DNA from: Gavia stellata
Lineage: Eukaryota; Chordata; Aves; Gaviiformes; Gaviidae
Direction of reading: 5' to 3'
NCBI RefSeq assembly: GCF_030936135.1
Contig: NC_082594.1
Coordinates: forward strand, 105,625,020 to 105,689,019
DNA length: 64,000 bases
In this document: positions 50,101 to 59,839 of the stretch, piece after piece
How positions within the stretch are numbered: position 1 is the first letter of the stretch
How the letters are laid out: the number at the start of each line of letters is the position of its first letter
Program-made: the position numbers and the translations under genes
The notes under the pieces: generated by a model
Told to the model about the DNA's origin: nothing
Database searches by the model: none
Seen by the model: the letters and a program-made list of their open reading frames with translations, nothing else

Positions 50101-52706
50101 CTGTGAGAAATGTGTGATCTTGGAGACAAATCTTTTTCTGGTGAATGACAGAGTGATCCCGCTGTTAAATTCAACATGACTTTAAAGATTTGTTAAACCT
50201 AGGATCCTCTTTCTAGACTTGAGGTTTAAATTTCATAAATTCATTTTAGGAAATTATGTGACCTGTACTTTTTCTTCAGGAAACATAGGAATGCTGAACT
50301 GGGGATTTGTTTAGATTTGGTTTGGGATTTGTTTGGATTTTCTTTCATCTGTTTTGTAGCTAGGAATTTGCTAATCAAAAATGAAAACAAATAGGCTTGT
50401 GCTTCTCTCTAAATATATTTGACATAGGGATTTTTTTTGCTTCCATCAGGTTTGGTGACTTTGTAGATGTTAGTGAAGGCCCTCATATTCCAAGGACAAG
50501 TTTCTGTTTCCAATATGAGATAACGGCAGCCCATAATCTTCAGACTAACCAATCTGAATTGATAAGGAGGTTCCAAGGTGTGTCCCTGCCAATCCATTTG
50601 AAGGTAACTAACCCATTTGGTACAGTTTTCCTTCTTTAAGTTAGGGCATTTGGCTTTACTTTCTGATCTTTATTATATGCTGTGTTGGTAGCTGAATGTA
50701 ATTCAAAGGTGAGAACAGTAGCAGAATGGAAGGCCATGATGATAGTTGGGATTTGTTTTCCTGGAACTATTGTAGATGTGAAATCAGAACTAGGAAAGTT
50801 TGCATCAGAGGGCCCTTGATGTTATTTTTCAGTACTTAAAGTGTTGTTTTGGTTGTGAAATTTCTGCATGGATATTTCATTCACCTTCCCTTAGTTGTGT
50901 GTGCTAATTTTCTGAAATTGAGGCTGCTGACAGTGATTATTCAGATTCAGGAAGGAGCAGAACTTTAAATTTATACTCATGATAAAGGATGCCATTTCAA
51001 AGTCTTTCATGACACCAAAGTAAAACTTAACAACAATAACAAAAAAGTCCTGGCACTAATCAGTCTTAAACAAAGGCTTTGCAGAACTATAGGTGGAGGC
51101 AGGAGTCTGTCTTCCCATTTCTGTTGACTCATGTGATTTTTGACCTGTGGTCTAGCACATGTGCTATTGTCTCATTTGGGGAAGTTTTCAAGGGACAAGG
51201 AGGCACTGGGTTCCTCACCTCATCTCTGTGTACCCTTCCTCGTCATAAGATTTTAATTCCCATTTTTGCCCATTACTCCCTCAATGATTCCACACGATGA
51301 ATGGGTATGATCAGCAGACATTTATTCAGGTCCCCTGAAGGAATATGGGCAAATTGGACACTGAAATCATAAGCTGTAACATCTGAATTAGGGATTGTTA
51401 CAGTTTTGTGCCATCATTTCTATTCAATTGTCAGAATCTATCCTATGAGAAGGTTTTATTTTTTTTGGCCTCCAGTAACATCATTTCATGACTTTTAATA
51501 CAGGCTCACCACACCGTGTGGCACAAACTGCTGGAAAGATCGAAGCGGCTGGTGAGTCTCATTAGTGGTGAAGTGCAGCTTATAAATATAAAGAAAGATA
51601 TGCTGTGATAGAGTAGAATTTGAATGATTAGAGATGGGTAGTATCTTCAAGAACATATCTATAGGAATGCAAATGTTCAGAGGTGAAGAAAAATCAGATG
51701 CACATGAAATCTCTAAGCTGTTGTTAATGATCACTTTAAACTATATTAGTATTTTTCAAATTCGTCTCTAGAATTAATGTTGGTATCACGTGTGTGTAAA
51801 ACATAAAATTATTTTTTCCTGTTTTAATTGTGAACGTGAAATAAGAAAATTAAAATTGGAGTAATATATTTACACTTACCTAGATTTTAGGTAGTAAGAA
51901 GTTTTCTGCCACAGCTTTGAGAAAAAACATACAAACATGTTTCTTACAAGGAAATGCAGGGATAAAATCTTAACACCACTGGGTGAACCTAGGTGGAAGT
52001 TACTGGAGATAAAAGGGAATGCTATTTCAGTAAGCTGCATAAATGCACTAGTTTGAGTATTTTTTTGCCTGTTTAAAACTGACATGGAAAAGAAGAGTTT
52101 CTTGCAAGCATACTTCTGTTAAAAAAACCCACAGTATTTCAAAGTTGAAATGTACTTATCCAATAGAATGATATAAGAGAATTACTATGACTGAATAAAT
52201 GCAAAAGGCAAGTTTTTAAGATAAATGAACTGTAAAATGTCATAAGCCGCATATAACAAGAGACTCAATTTCAAGGCATGCTTCAATGTGGAAAATCTTC
52301 ATAAGAATTAAACAGCAGATGTTTTGGAGCCTTCAGATCAAATATTTTACTTACTTGTGTGGCGAGAGAGAGAGAAAAAAATGCTGTATGTCTGATGAAA
52401 CTTGTTAGCCAAGGATGTGCTCTGAGCCTAACCTGTGATATTTTTCTATGAAATTAGTTTGAAGATGCTTGTCATTCAGGTTGTTTAATTTTGGAGACAA
52501 TAATTGTCTTTGTAGGCTGTCCTTTCTTGTTTCAGTAACAGTATGAGGGGAGGATTTCCAGGATTAAGGAGAATTAAATCATGTTTCAAAATATAACAGA
52601 GTTGTTAATGTTTCTGCAGGTCACTGAAGAAAAATATTTGGAAGCAGCAGCAGAATGTCATGAGGCAAAAGATGGAACTGAAGAAGGAAAAACTGTATCA
52701 ATTTGA
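40816..52706 (+). CDS. MRPL39: MRPL39, mitochondrial large ribosomal subunit protein mL39 (complete, 10 exons)
   Basis: mL39 is a vertebrate-type protein of the 39S mitoribosomal subunit, related to the N-terminal part of threonyl-tRNA synthetase. Ten exons join in frame: 40816-40867, 41397-41603, 41966-42105, 42595-42694, 43334-43401, 46489-46601, 49171-49236, 50450-50603, 51504-51551 and 52620-52706. They total 1035 nt, 344 residues and a TGA stop; the human protein is about 338 residues. All introns are GT-AG and all phases agree. The N-terminus ([18 protein letters not shown]) is arginine-rich without acidic residues, as for a mitochondrial targeting peptide. A TGS-like domain lies at roughly residues 55-125. 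RRFQGVSLP is near the C-terminal end. No synthetase catalytic motifs are present, as expected for a ribosomal protein. The gene is divergent from JAM2. Confidence 0.96.
41397..41603 (+). CDS. MRPL39: MRPL39 coding exon 2
   Basis: The acceptor is CCTTTTACCAG and the donor GTAAGT at 41604. It encodes [42 protein letters not shown] and STPYNCAM. It matches human MRNDLFNKEKARQLSL and begins the TGS-like region. 207 nt, phase 1 to phase 1. Confidence 0.95.
41966..42105 (+). CDS. MRPL39: MRPL39 coding exon 3
   Basis: The acceptor is TTTTCTTTAG and the donor GTAAGC at 42106. It encodes [20 protein letters not shown], then [20 protein letters not shown] and ends VNK. It is nearly identical in pattern to human [20 protein letters not shown]. 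140 nt, ends in phase 0. Confidence 0.96.
42263..42338 (+). mobile_element. CR1: Degenerate CR1 3' tail
   Basis: 'ttggaccagggtgtgggctcgatgatgtgcaggcatccctttcaacc' ending 'attctatgatttc' is a diverged CR1 3' terminus, inside MRPL39 intron 3 in the sense orientation. Confidence 0.7.
42595..42694 (+). CDS. MRPL39: MRPL39 coding exon 4
   Basis: The acceptor is CTCTTTATAG and the donor GTGATA at 42695. It encodes [20 protein letters not shown] and then [13 protein letters not shown], matching human [20 protein letters not shown]. 100 nt, phase 0 to phase 1. Confidence 0.95.
42695..43333 (+). other. MRPL39: MRPL39 intron 4
   Basis: 640 bp of AT-rich intron without recognised features. Introns 1-3 (40868-41396, 41604-41965 and 42106-42594) are likewise plain, apart from the CpG island at the start and the CR1 tail in intron 3. 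Confidence 0.7.
43334..43401 (+). CDS. MRPL39: MRPL39 coding exon 5
   Basis: The acceptor is GGAATCATAG, with a weak pyrimidine tract, and the donor GTGAGC at 43402. It encodes [20 protein letters not shown] and PTN, matching human [19 protein letters not shown]. Only 68 nt, ends in phase 0. Confidence 0.93.
44577..46345 (-). mobile_element. CR1: CR1 LINE, 1.77 kb, antisense in MRPL39 intron 5
   Basis: The longest CR1 copy here. Its 3' end at 44577 reads 'cacagaatcactaaggttggaaaag' on the plus strand. Moving 5' on the minus strand are the C-terminal region (44931-44647), SALVRTHL and the block with FADDTKLG (45581-45072), LISFYDQVT...[15 protein letters not shown] (45896-45594), and a more N-terminal piece with [20 protein letters not shown] (46151-45918). 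Four frames and several stops break it, so it is inactive. The 5' end stops about 145 bp before MRPL39 exon 6. Confidence 0.95.
46489..46601 (+). CDS. MRPL39: MRPL39 coding exon 6
   Basis: The acceptor is ATTATTTTTTAG and the donor GTAAGT at 46602. It encodes [20 protein letters not shown], then [24 protein letters not shown] and VEAKVA are conserved with human. 113 nt, phase 0 to phase 2. Confidence 0.94.
47392..47408. repeat. (GT)n microsatellite
   Basis: About eight GT units in MRPL39 intron 6. Confidence 0.9.
47617..48990 (-). mobile_element. CR1: CR1 LINE, antisense in MRPL39 intron 6, nearly intact RT
   Basis: A 1.37 kb minus-strand copy. One open frame (48949-48446, 168 codons) carries [34 protein letters not shown] and [10 protein letters not shown] second (48440-47712, 242 codons) carries the C-terminal conserved region through SALVQ-type [12 protein letters not shown] to the end. 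Only one frame change near 48443 separates them. The 3' end carries an ATAGACTAG-type direct repeat (about 47623-47647). It is 5'-truncated and lacks the endonuclease part, so it is not autonomous. Confidence 0.95.
49171..49236 (+). CDS. MRPL39: MRPL39 coding exon 7 (66 nt)
   Basis: The acceptor is TTGTCTTGTTCAG and the donor GTGAGC at 49237. It encodes [20 protein letters not shown] and LH, matching human KYKVDFIEEKASQN...KLHR. Phase 2 in and phase 2 out agree with the neighbours. Confidence 0.93.
   Translation: MQNGDDRTKSFSEYGRTCNVT
49237..50449 (+). other. MRPL39: MRPL39 intron 7
   Basis: 1.2 kb of AT-rich intron without recognised features. Introns 8 (50604-51503) and 9 (51552-52619) are also plain. 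Confidence 0.7.
50450..50603 (+). CDS. MRPL39: MRPL39 coding exon 8
   Basis: The acceptor is TTGCTTCCATCAG and the donor GTAACT at 50604. It encodes [39 protein letters not shown] and [13 protein letters not shown]. It aligns with human [20 protein letters not shown] and [13 protein letters not shown]. 154 nt, ends in phase 0. Confidence 0.96.
51504..51551 (+). CDS. MRPL39: MRPL39 coding exon 9 (48 nt)
   Basis: The acceptor is CTTTTAATACAG and the donor GTGAGT at 51552. It encodes [16 protein letters not shown], matching human AHFTIWDKLLERSRKM. Phase 0 on both sides. It is too short for ordinary ORF detection. Confidence 0.93.
52620..52706 (+). CDS. MRPL39: MRPL39 terminal coding exon 10
   Basis: The acceptor is ATGTTTCTGCAG. 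It encodes [20 protein letters not shown] then EEGKTVSI and TGA. Human continues VTEDQSKATEE..., so the acidic tail is homologous but diverged. Confidence 0.93.
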   Translation, partial: VTEEKYLEAAAECHEAKDGTEEGKTVSI

Positions 52707-52732
52707 ATTAACTTTAACCTCTAAATGTACAT

Positions 52733-52738
52733 AATAAA
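52733..52738 (+). terminator. MRPL39: MRPL39 polyadenylation signal AATAAA
   Basis: A canonical AATAAA 27 bases after the TGA stop implies a very short 3' UTR of about 45-50 nt. A GT-rich stretch (GTGTATTTTT) follows directly. Confidence 0.85.
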
Positions 52739-52759
52739 TTGTGTATTTTTACATGACTT

Positions 52760-53805
52760 ATTTGTGCTGCATATAAAAATGTCTTGGCTAATTCATTTGA
52801 ATTCTGTGGACTTAAATCATGGATAGATATAAAGCCAGTATCAGACATTTCAGTCCACTGAATGTTACTTAAAAAAAAAAGGGGGGGAGGAAAAAAAGGT
52901 AACGTTTCTTTTGCAATAACTCATCTTGCAAGTTACCCTTGTCCTTATCTTGACAACAATTGTATGTGTCCAGATGTTGTCCTCTGTGATTAGTGCAGTG
53001 TGGCCTACAGACTGTAGTTGAACTGGCAGCTGGAAAGGCCATCCCCTTTATCTTGATGTAATTTCAAGACCCCTTGTTTAGTCTTCCATGAAGAAAGTAT
53101 TTCTTTCTAATTTCTGACCTGATATGTTTGTTTCTTGCTGGAACTTCATGATGATAGAACTCCACTGAGTTCTTTGCCTACTGCAATAGAAATTTGAGAC
53201 AAATTGTATCTTTAAAAAAAAAGAAAAAGAAAGAAAAAGAAGAAAAAACCCCCCGCCTTTTCAGAAGCCCATAAACGGTTACAAAAGATTATTATTTAAC
53301 TCATTTTGATTTCCAGTCAGAATTGAAATTAGATACTCTATTGTGTTTCCTGTTCAAAAGACTCCATTCAGTAGACAACTGTGTAATTGCCATTGCTTTA
53401 CTAATATAAAAATAGCAGAATGTAAAAGCTGAAACGTTCTTTAATATTTTCTGCTGTACAAGTGCAGTTAAAGATGATTTTCCACAATAGTACCATGAAT
53501 GTAGTCTTATTACTTGCATCCCCAGTGTAGTAAGATTTATTACGCATTTTCATTCTTTGATATTTAAATATGGTGACTTCAGTTAAAGTTCACAAGGGGT
53601 TTTTGTTAGATGATGTTTTCTGACATTTTGTATTTTCATCCCTAGCTCATTAGAGCTGTTCTAATTTTACCAGAAGAGATTTTTATTCGTATTTGAAGTG
53701 CAAATATTTTCTCTGAATTTTATCCCAATTACTATTTTTACCATTAACTGCATCACTTTCTTTCTAATCCATTAACACTATAGTTTTCTAAGAGCAGGGT
53801 AGCAG
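52760..53805. other. MRPL39 downstream spacer
   Basis: AT-rich non-coding sequence with A/G-rich low complexity at 52868-52895 and 53214-53249. No gene or repeat family was recognised. Confidence 0.65.
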
Positions 53806-54232
53806 TTCGCTTTGGAGCACAAGCCTTATGAGGAGCGGCTGAGGGAACTGGGGTTGTTCAGCCTGGAGAAGAGGAGGCTCAGGGGAGACCTTATCGCTCT
53901 CTACAGCTACCTGAAAGGGGGTTGTAGAGAGGTGGGTGCTGGTCTCTTCTCCCAAGTGACAAGTCATAGGACAAGAGAGAATGGCTTCAAGTTGCACCAG
54001 GGGAGGTTTAGATTGGATATTAGGAACAACTTTACTGAAAGGGTTGTCAGGCATTGGAATGGGCTGCCCAGGGAGGTGGTTGAGTCCCTATCCCTGGAGG
54101 TATTTAAAAGACGTGTGGATGAGGTGTTAGGGACATGGTTTAGTGGTGGACTTAGCAGGGTTAAGTTTACGGTTGGACTTGATGATCTTAAAGGTCTTTC
54201 TTTTCCAACCTAAATGATTCTATGATTCTGAA
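53806..54232 (+). mobile_element. CR1: CR1 LINE 3' fragment
   Basis: Plus-strand, 5'-truncated copy. It starts at the 'cttatgaggagcggctgagg' block and keeps the last part of the RT ORF ([20 protein letters not shown] at about 53842-53901, then [15 protein letters not shown]). It ends 'ccaacctaaatgattctatgattctg'. An open frame of about 130 codons survives. Confidence 0.93.
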
Positions 54233-54239
54233 ATACGTT

Positions 54240-55125
54240 TAGGTAAGGAGATCTTACCTAGCTTAATCGAACTAAATAATTAGTAAGTAAATGCTGAATG
54301 TGTCAGAGCACAGAAGAAGAAATGCAAGTGGTAAAAGTAGCTTTTGGTGACATTGCAGAAATCTGCTTAAGGTATGTGTTAAAATATGTTTGCTTCTGTG
54401 CATTTCTGTGTTTAGTGCAATCTTCAGCTATTCAAATTTAGTGGCATACAGTGAAGCTTGAAGTCCGTCAATATGCTAACACACTATGACCCCTGGTTTA
54501 GTTTCCTGTTAAACAGATCTTTAAAGTATAGCCCATGCCTTCTCGGGCTACTTGAAAAACTGATTTTTTTTCCTCTTGATTAATGTTGCAGAGGACTTTT
54601 TATAATGGTATCAGATGCTTACTGTTTTAAATAAGGTTCTTGGTTCAAGGCTTACCTTGAAAGTGCGCACAGACATTCTGTATCTTTTCTTAAGACTATA
54701 AATGATCTTTGCACTGAACTTCAAATACTTATGTTTATTTTAAACCTAACCTTCTGGAGTATACTTTAGCTTTGGACCTGTTGCTCTGGTAACTACTGAA
54801 AAAGCAGACATCGGTTCCTGTCTTGAGGAACATGAAATTTGCTGGGTTTTTCGGAGGTACCTGCTATCTCTGGTTAACCTAAGACCACAGTGAAACTATG
54901 CAAATGGAAACTGATCTAGGTGGCCTATTTTGAATCTTAAACCAGTTACCTCAGCAACCCATGCAGTCTCCTGATGTCTGCTCTGTGTTTTGGGAATCCA
55001 GTTCAGAATTCCTCCAGGATTCGACCACCTGCAGAGGAAGGTGAGAATGCTGCTTCCCCTTAGGAAATTTTTAAACTTGAACAGATATTTCATGTTTTGA
55101 AGCTTTTTTTTGGGGGGTGGGGCGT
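54240..55125. other. Non-coding spacer
   Basis: About 0.9 kb of unremarkable AT-rich sequence. No gene, RNA or repeat was recognised. Confidence 0.6.
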
Positions 55126-55127
55126 AA

Positions 55128-55304
55128 TTCGGCTTTTATAGTGCTCAGCGTAAGAAATGGTTTGAAAGGCATATAGCTGGGCTGAACAAACTGGAGAGGG
55201 AATTTCCCTTTCCTGACCTCTACTGGGGCTATGACAAGCGGGTGCGGGACTGGCAGGAGAATTTACGGCCGAGCCTGGGGAACCTGCAGAGCTCCTACCG
55301 CTAG
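55128..55304 (+). pseudogene. Protein-like relic of unidentified gene (candidate processed pseudogene)
   Basis: The plus-strand frame from 55128 to the TAG at 55302-55304 reads 57 codons with a strongly protein-like composition, including AQRKKWFERHIAGLNKLERE and FPFPDLYWGYDKRVRDW. It is charged and aromatic, unlike the noise ORFs around it. It has an in-frame stop just before it and one at its end. A further protein-like stretch with GEMELEDMFEKHQSRRR lies at about 55599-55652 in the same direction after frame breaks. This looks like a decayed intronless gene copy of about 0.5 kb. The parent gene was not recognised. A single conserved exon is the alternative. Confidence 0.4.
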
Positions 55305-56384
55305 GTGGGAGCAGTGGCTTGGGGAAGGGAGGTGCCGCCTTGCTGGCAGGAGAGCAGCAAGAGGGTTGCCCAACGGGGACATGGGTGAATCCCCATGGAA
55401 GGGACTTTTGCAAGTGCAGAACTACATTACCGAAAATGCTGTTGAGGGCTGCCAGCTGAAGTTTACACGAGATTAAACTTCCCCCCCTTCCCCGGAGGTC
55501 TATGAGTAAAAACGGTGGAAGCTCAAACTTCTGCAGAACTTGGTGCTAGCTCACATCTCGGCTTACGTGGGCTCCAGAAGGCAGGTCTTCCTTTGGGAGA
55601 GATGGAACTGGAGGACATGTTTGAAAAGCACCAGTCTCGCAGAAGGCAGTAGCAGTTAAAAGAGAATCAGGTAATAGAAGGTCGTGTCCACTTCTTTCTT
55701 ACCAGCAGTATGGTGGTGCCAGCACTTTCCAAAGTAGATGTAGATTCAATCTCCTATTCTGCCACAGAGGGATTCAGAGCCACACTTGCAGGGGCAAACA
55801 TCATTGGGCGATGGACCATAAGGTATTCTGAGTACTCCCTACCTGATCTATAGGAAGTGATGCCACTACTAGAAAAAAAGTCCTGAACATTTCTTCGGCG
55901 AGCTTGAGGACAAATATAAACAATGCTTAGTGCTCATAGCAGCCACAGAGTAACAGGAAGATCTGGTCCTTGAGGTCAGGGCCATTTCTGCATTCTAGCA
56001 TTTCTATATTTTATATCCATTGGAAGTAGCCAAAAGAGACCACTGTAGGTCAGTTCAAAAAGAGACAGGAAAGTAGATACTGTTATTTATACTGAATGCT
56101 ATAGGTCCCAGAGATTACAGGGATTAGGGGAGGGTAGGTGAATGAAAGAGACTACAAAATTAAGCAAAGTCCCCTCCTTGGCTATTTCTCCTTTTTATTA
56201 AATTTCTTTTCAGGTTTGAAGAGGCAGTTTTTACTGTATCCATCCAGTAAAAGAAATGCAGAGCCAGTTAAAGGTAAGGAAGAATCTAGGAAGACACCAT
56301 ACTGCAAAACACAGGTGATGGAGAAAAGGGAGGGCAGAATGATTTAGGCCAACATAGATGAGCAGAAGATGACACTGGCCAGGT

Positions 56385-56615
56385 TCTGATAAGGAATAAA
56401 TAAGGAAGAATTTTTTTTACGATGGAGGTGGTGAGAAACTGGAACAGGTTGCCCAGAGAAGTTGTGGATACCCGAACCCTTGTAGTGTTCAAGGGCAGGT
56501 TGGAAAGGGCTTTGAGCAACCTGATCTAGTGAAAGATGTTTCTGCCCAAGGCATGGGGGGCGGACTAGATGGTCTTTAAAGGTCCCTTCCAAACCAAACG
56601 ATTCTGTGATTCCAG
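56385..56615 (+). mobile_element. CR1: CR1 LINE 3' fragment
   Basis: 'gtgagaaactggaacaggttgcccagagaagttgtgg', then 'cggactagatggtctttaaaggtcccttccaa' and 'gattctgtgattcca' is the end of the RT ORF and the 3' UTR of a CR1, plus strand and 5'-truncated. Confidence 0.92.
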
Positions 56616-56619
56616 GGGA

Positions 56620-59600
56620 AAAGGCAGGAACTGAAGCCTTCTTCCTTGTTGCACATCTCAGTAGTAGCTCCGTGGCTTCTCATATTCAAGTTGTTCCTCC
56701 TTCTACTTCTTGTTTGAAAGAGAGTAGAAACTTCTCCGAATTGCAGAAATTTTGCTCTGAGTTTAGGACTCTTGAGCCTTCCCTTTTCATTTATTGGTTT
56801 TAATAAGGTTAAAGCTACGTGCTGTCTTGATCCTAAGAGGTGGCAGTAGGAAGGTTGAGCTGAGTCAGTTCCAGCTTTGTATACACATTATCTGACCAGG
56901 CGAGATATTTTTTCCAAAGAGATATTTGGTAATCCATGCTATCATGGATTTTGGAGATAGAAAAGGCTATTATGATCTAGTCTGACTTCCTTCATAACAG
57001 AAGGAATTAAACGTCAAGAGAGAGGGGTTTTTTTTCTTACCAAGGAAGTGAAACTCTTCCCTGGGAAACTGAACACATGCAAGCGATGAAAACGCTCAAT
57101 CATCAGTAGACGTTCAGTCCTTCTGTCACAGCAGCCAAAATGACCTTCCCTTTCTAGTTTAACCTCTGGCAAGAGGTCATCTTTTTCTGCTGTTTGGTGA
57201 CTTATCTAATCCTATACCACTCAGCCTATTGCAATACTTTGTTATATTTGATGCCAGTGAACTTGCTAGTGCAGCTACATTTATTTTATTAGGTTTTTTA
57301 AGGAATCCAGACACAGGAACTCAATATCATAGAGGCATTTGATGAGAAGAGCTGGTAGTGGTTATTTCCTGAAGAACACCAACCATCTGAAAATGGTAAT
57401 GCTATCATGCTGTGGTCTTTCACAAGATTTAACCCCAGTCATGGACAGCATTAACATTTTTTCAGAGTAAAAAGAAAACTGATTTTTTTAATAAATGCTA
57501 TTATAATATCTACAACTTAATATGCCTGCTTTTCTGGGGAATCAGCTATGCAGAAAAAATACATATAAATGGTCTAATGACCATATTTATATCTGCTATT
57601 TATTTTTTAAGTTTGCAGGTCACTCAACTTACATTTTAAAGAGAGAAAATGTAAGGGAACATACATTTGATTTTTATAGCATGACTGTGAATCAGAATGG
57701 TGAGTGGCAAGACCTGTTTTCTTCCTTAATGTATCTAATGTACCTTTATTGGCATGTGCCTATATAGGATAGAAATGGGAAGTTCAGGCTGGGGAGTGGA
57801 AAGGTGGGGTGAAGTAAGGAAGTCACAGCTGGTCATTGTTTCAGTACTGTGTCTTTCACAACCACTGAGGATGGTACTGTACTCCAGGTACACTGCTCTG
57901 ACGTTAATTAAAGCCTTTGAAGAAGAGAAGAAGTCTCTTACTGGTTGCAGGCTTGGGGTGCTGTGCAGTAAATTAGACTTCTTTGAATGCAATGAGGATC
58001 CAAGGAAAATAGCAAGTAACATCTTCCTTTTGTGAGCACAATTAACATAATAAATGTCATCACTTAATGAATAGTTCACTTTAATCTATACATCCCATGG
58101 GGGAATTTAAGTTGTGGAGACAAGCTCAACAGCATCTCCAGATTTCTGCGTTTCACAGAATCTTAGCTTTAAAATTGGCTTTCAATGTCAGTCACGCAGC
58201 TGGGTGCTCCGTAAGTACTGCAGCCACACCAGGGCAGCTCAGGGCTTGCTGCCAGCTCTCTGGTATCTGCACCACGGAGAAGACAAGCAGCAGTGATCTG
58301 GAAGCCTGGGAGTCCCCTGCTCCTGGGGCCTCCAACACCACCTTGGCTTCAGTGAGAGACTGCCAAACTTTGCCTCACATGGAGAGGGAAATCAAACTGC
58401 ATTGCACTGTTCACCCTAGTCCCAAGATGAGAATTTCTGTCTGCTCTCCTCCTTTCTTTTGCCACAATTTCCTCCACACTTTCAAAGCTATTTTTCCTGC
58501 AAAATGAATAGGAATATGTTTTTCTTTAACAAAATGTCCTTCACCACACTGAGAATCCCCTCTCAGAGCTATGGCTCTGACTTTGGAAGGGATGAAGCTG
58601 GCTTTTTCTTTTTGATGGGCATGGCCCCTGGCTGTATGCATCCCCAGGGGAGCCACTGAACTTACAGCCTAATTTGGAAAACATTTACACCCTGCAGCGG
58701 TTCTGCCTGAGTGGAAAAATCATATTCAGTGAGACTGTTCATATGTGAGACTGTTTTATATGTAAGGCCATTGATTCATAAGTGTCTGCGGTCTCGAGGT
58801 GCTCTGTAATCATACCTCATGCAGGGGGTTCACAGTCAAAACACTGTGAACAGAAAAGGGTGTATGTATTGATATAGCACAAACATTAACCTTATTTCTT
58901 TTCTTAATTAATGGTGAGTACTTTGAGTTTTTTTGTTTCCCCTTCTGCTTCCCCATCAAACTAATGTTTCATAACTAAACTATTCATTAAGCAGATTTAA
59001 TTAAAGCATAAGACAGAGAGTTTTAAAGACTGGCTCTGTCACACAGTTTTTGTGTGACTGTGAGTATTCAGTATCTATTTTGACATTCCATAAAATAAAT
59101 ATAACAGTACTTTCCTATGTCTCTGAAATCTTCTGAGATTTTTTTTAAAAGTTTGGAATGCACTGGTAATCCTAGAGTAAAATAAATATATTTTCATTTT
59201 CTCCTAATGACCTGTTGACCCATTTTTCCCAGTGAACTGAAAACAAAATCTCAGAGAAACCTTTTCTGTTAGTTTTTCTCTTACATATAATAAAATTCTA
59301 TAGAAATGAATAGAATGCACAGTTATACATGCCAAAAGTTTAATTCATCATTTCTCTTTCCTAAATAAAATGAAGAAATGAAATATTTTTGTGGGAAGTA
59401 AAGCCAGAAGACGTGAAAAGCAATAAAACAAAATAAAAAGCAGGTTGCTGCACTCAAAATGTTACATGTTCTGCATCCTAGTAAGGACTTATTGATACAC
59501 AAAGCTGTTTCTTTTCCCTGCTTTTTCCAGTGACTCTAAACCTAGCAAACATGCCTATATGCAGAACAACTTGTCTTTTTACACGTAGAACGGAGGTTTT

Positions 59601-59685
59601 CCCAGCATAGTACTGACTGATTCATGATTTCTGTTCTCCCGCAGTAGCAGTTTGTTCCATGTGAATTCTGGTAAGAGGCATAGCA
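56620..59685. other. Non-coding region 3' of the miR-155 hairpin
   Basis: Mostly AT-rich sequence with short noise ORFs only. On the minus strand this is downstream of the microRNA and should contain the 3' end of its host transcript. Candidate minus-strand AATAAA signals are seen, for example near 57744-57749, but none can be assigned. Confidence 0.5.
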
Positions 59686-59688
59686 CAG

Positions 59689-59710
59689 TGTTAATGCTAA
59701 CATGTAGGAG
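59689..59710 (-). ncRNA. MIR155: miR-155-3p (passenger arm)
   Basis: Minus-strand bases 59710 to 59689 begin CUCCUACAUGUUAGCAUUAA. Human has CUCCUACAUAUUAGC, so one substitution (G for A) is visible. Confidence 0.9.
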
Positions 59711-59725
59711 TCAGTCAGAGGTAAA

Positions 59726-59749
59726 AACCCCTATCACGATTAGCATTAA
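59726..59749 (-). ncRNA. MIR155: Mature miR-155-5p
   Basis: Minus-strand bases 59749 to 59726 begin UUAAUGCUAAUCGUGAUAGG and run 24 nt. The seed UAAUGCU is intact and the arm is identical to remembered vertebrate miR-155-5p. Confidence 0.96.
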
Positions 59750-59751
59750 CA

Positions 59752-59836
59752 ACATACAGCCTACAGAAGAACTCCAGAGACTGGAGTACGAGACATAAAG
59801 AACTGAAACCACTGTCTTTTTTTTCTCTTGATATAC
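59752..59836 (-). ncRNA. MIR155HG: Putative BIC/MIR155HG exon segment upstream of hairpin
   Basis: On the minus strand CTTTTTTGTCC followed by a T12 tract and GTAG (AG at 59838-59837) is a strong splice acceptor 85 bases before the hairpin. In human the hairpin lies within the last exon of the MIR155HG non-coding RNA. This acceptor therefore probably opens the exon here, which would run leftwards through the hairpin. The upstream exons and promoter would lie at higher coordinates and were not identified. The exon call is inference. Confidence 0.45.
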
Positions 59837-59839
59837 CTA

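Larger units (their letters stand above)
59689..59751 (-). ncRNA. MIR155: MIR155 precursor hairpin (miR-155)
   Basis: On the minus strand the sequence starts TGTTAATGCTAATCGTGATA and ends ATGTTAGCATTAACA. Its ends pair over 12 uninterrupted base pairs (59751-59740 with 59700-59689). TAGGGG then pairs with CTCCTA, and a 15-base loop closes the hairpin. Both arms match vertebrate miR-155. It sits 3' of MRPL39 and convergent to it, the same position and orientation as human MIR155 relative to MRPL39. miR-155 is a regulator of lymphocyte and macrophage responses, and its host RNA BIC was first found in chicken as an avian leukosis virus integration site. No protein is encoded. Confidence 0.97.
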
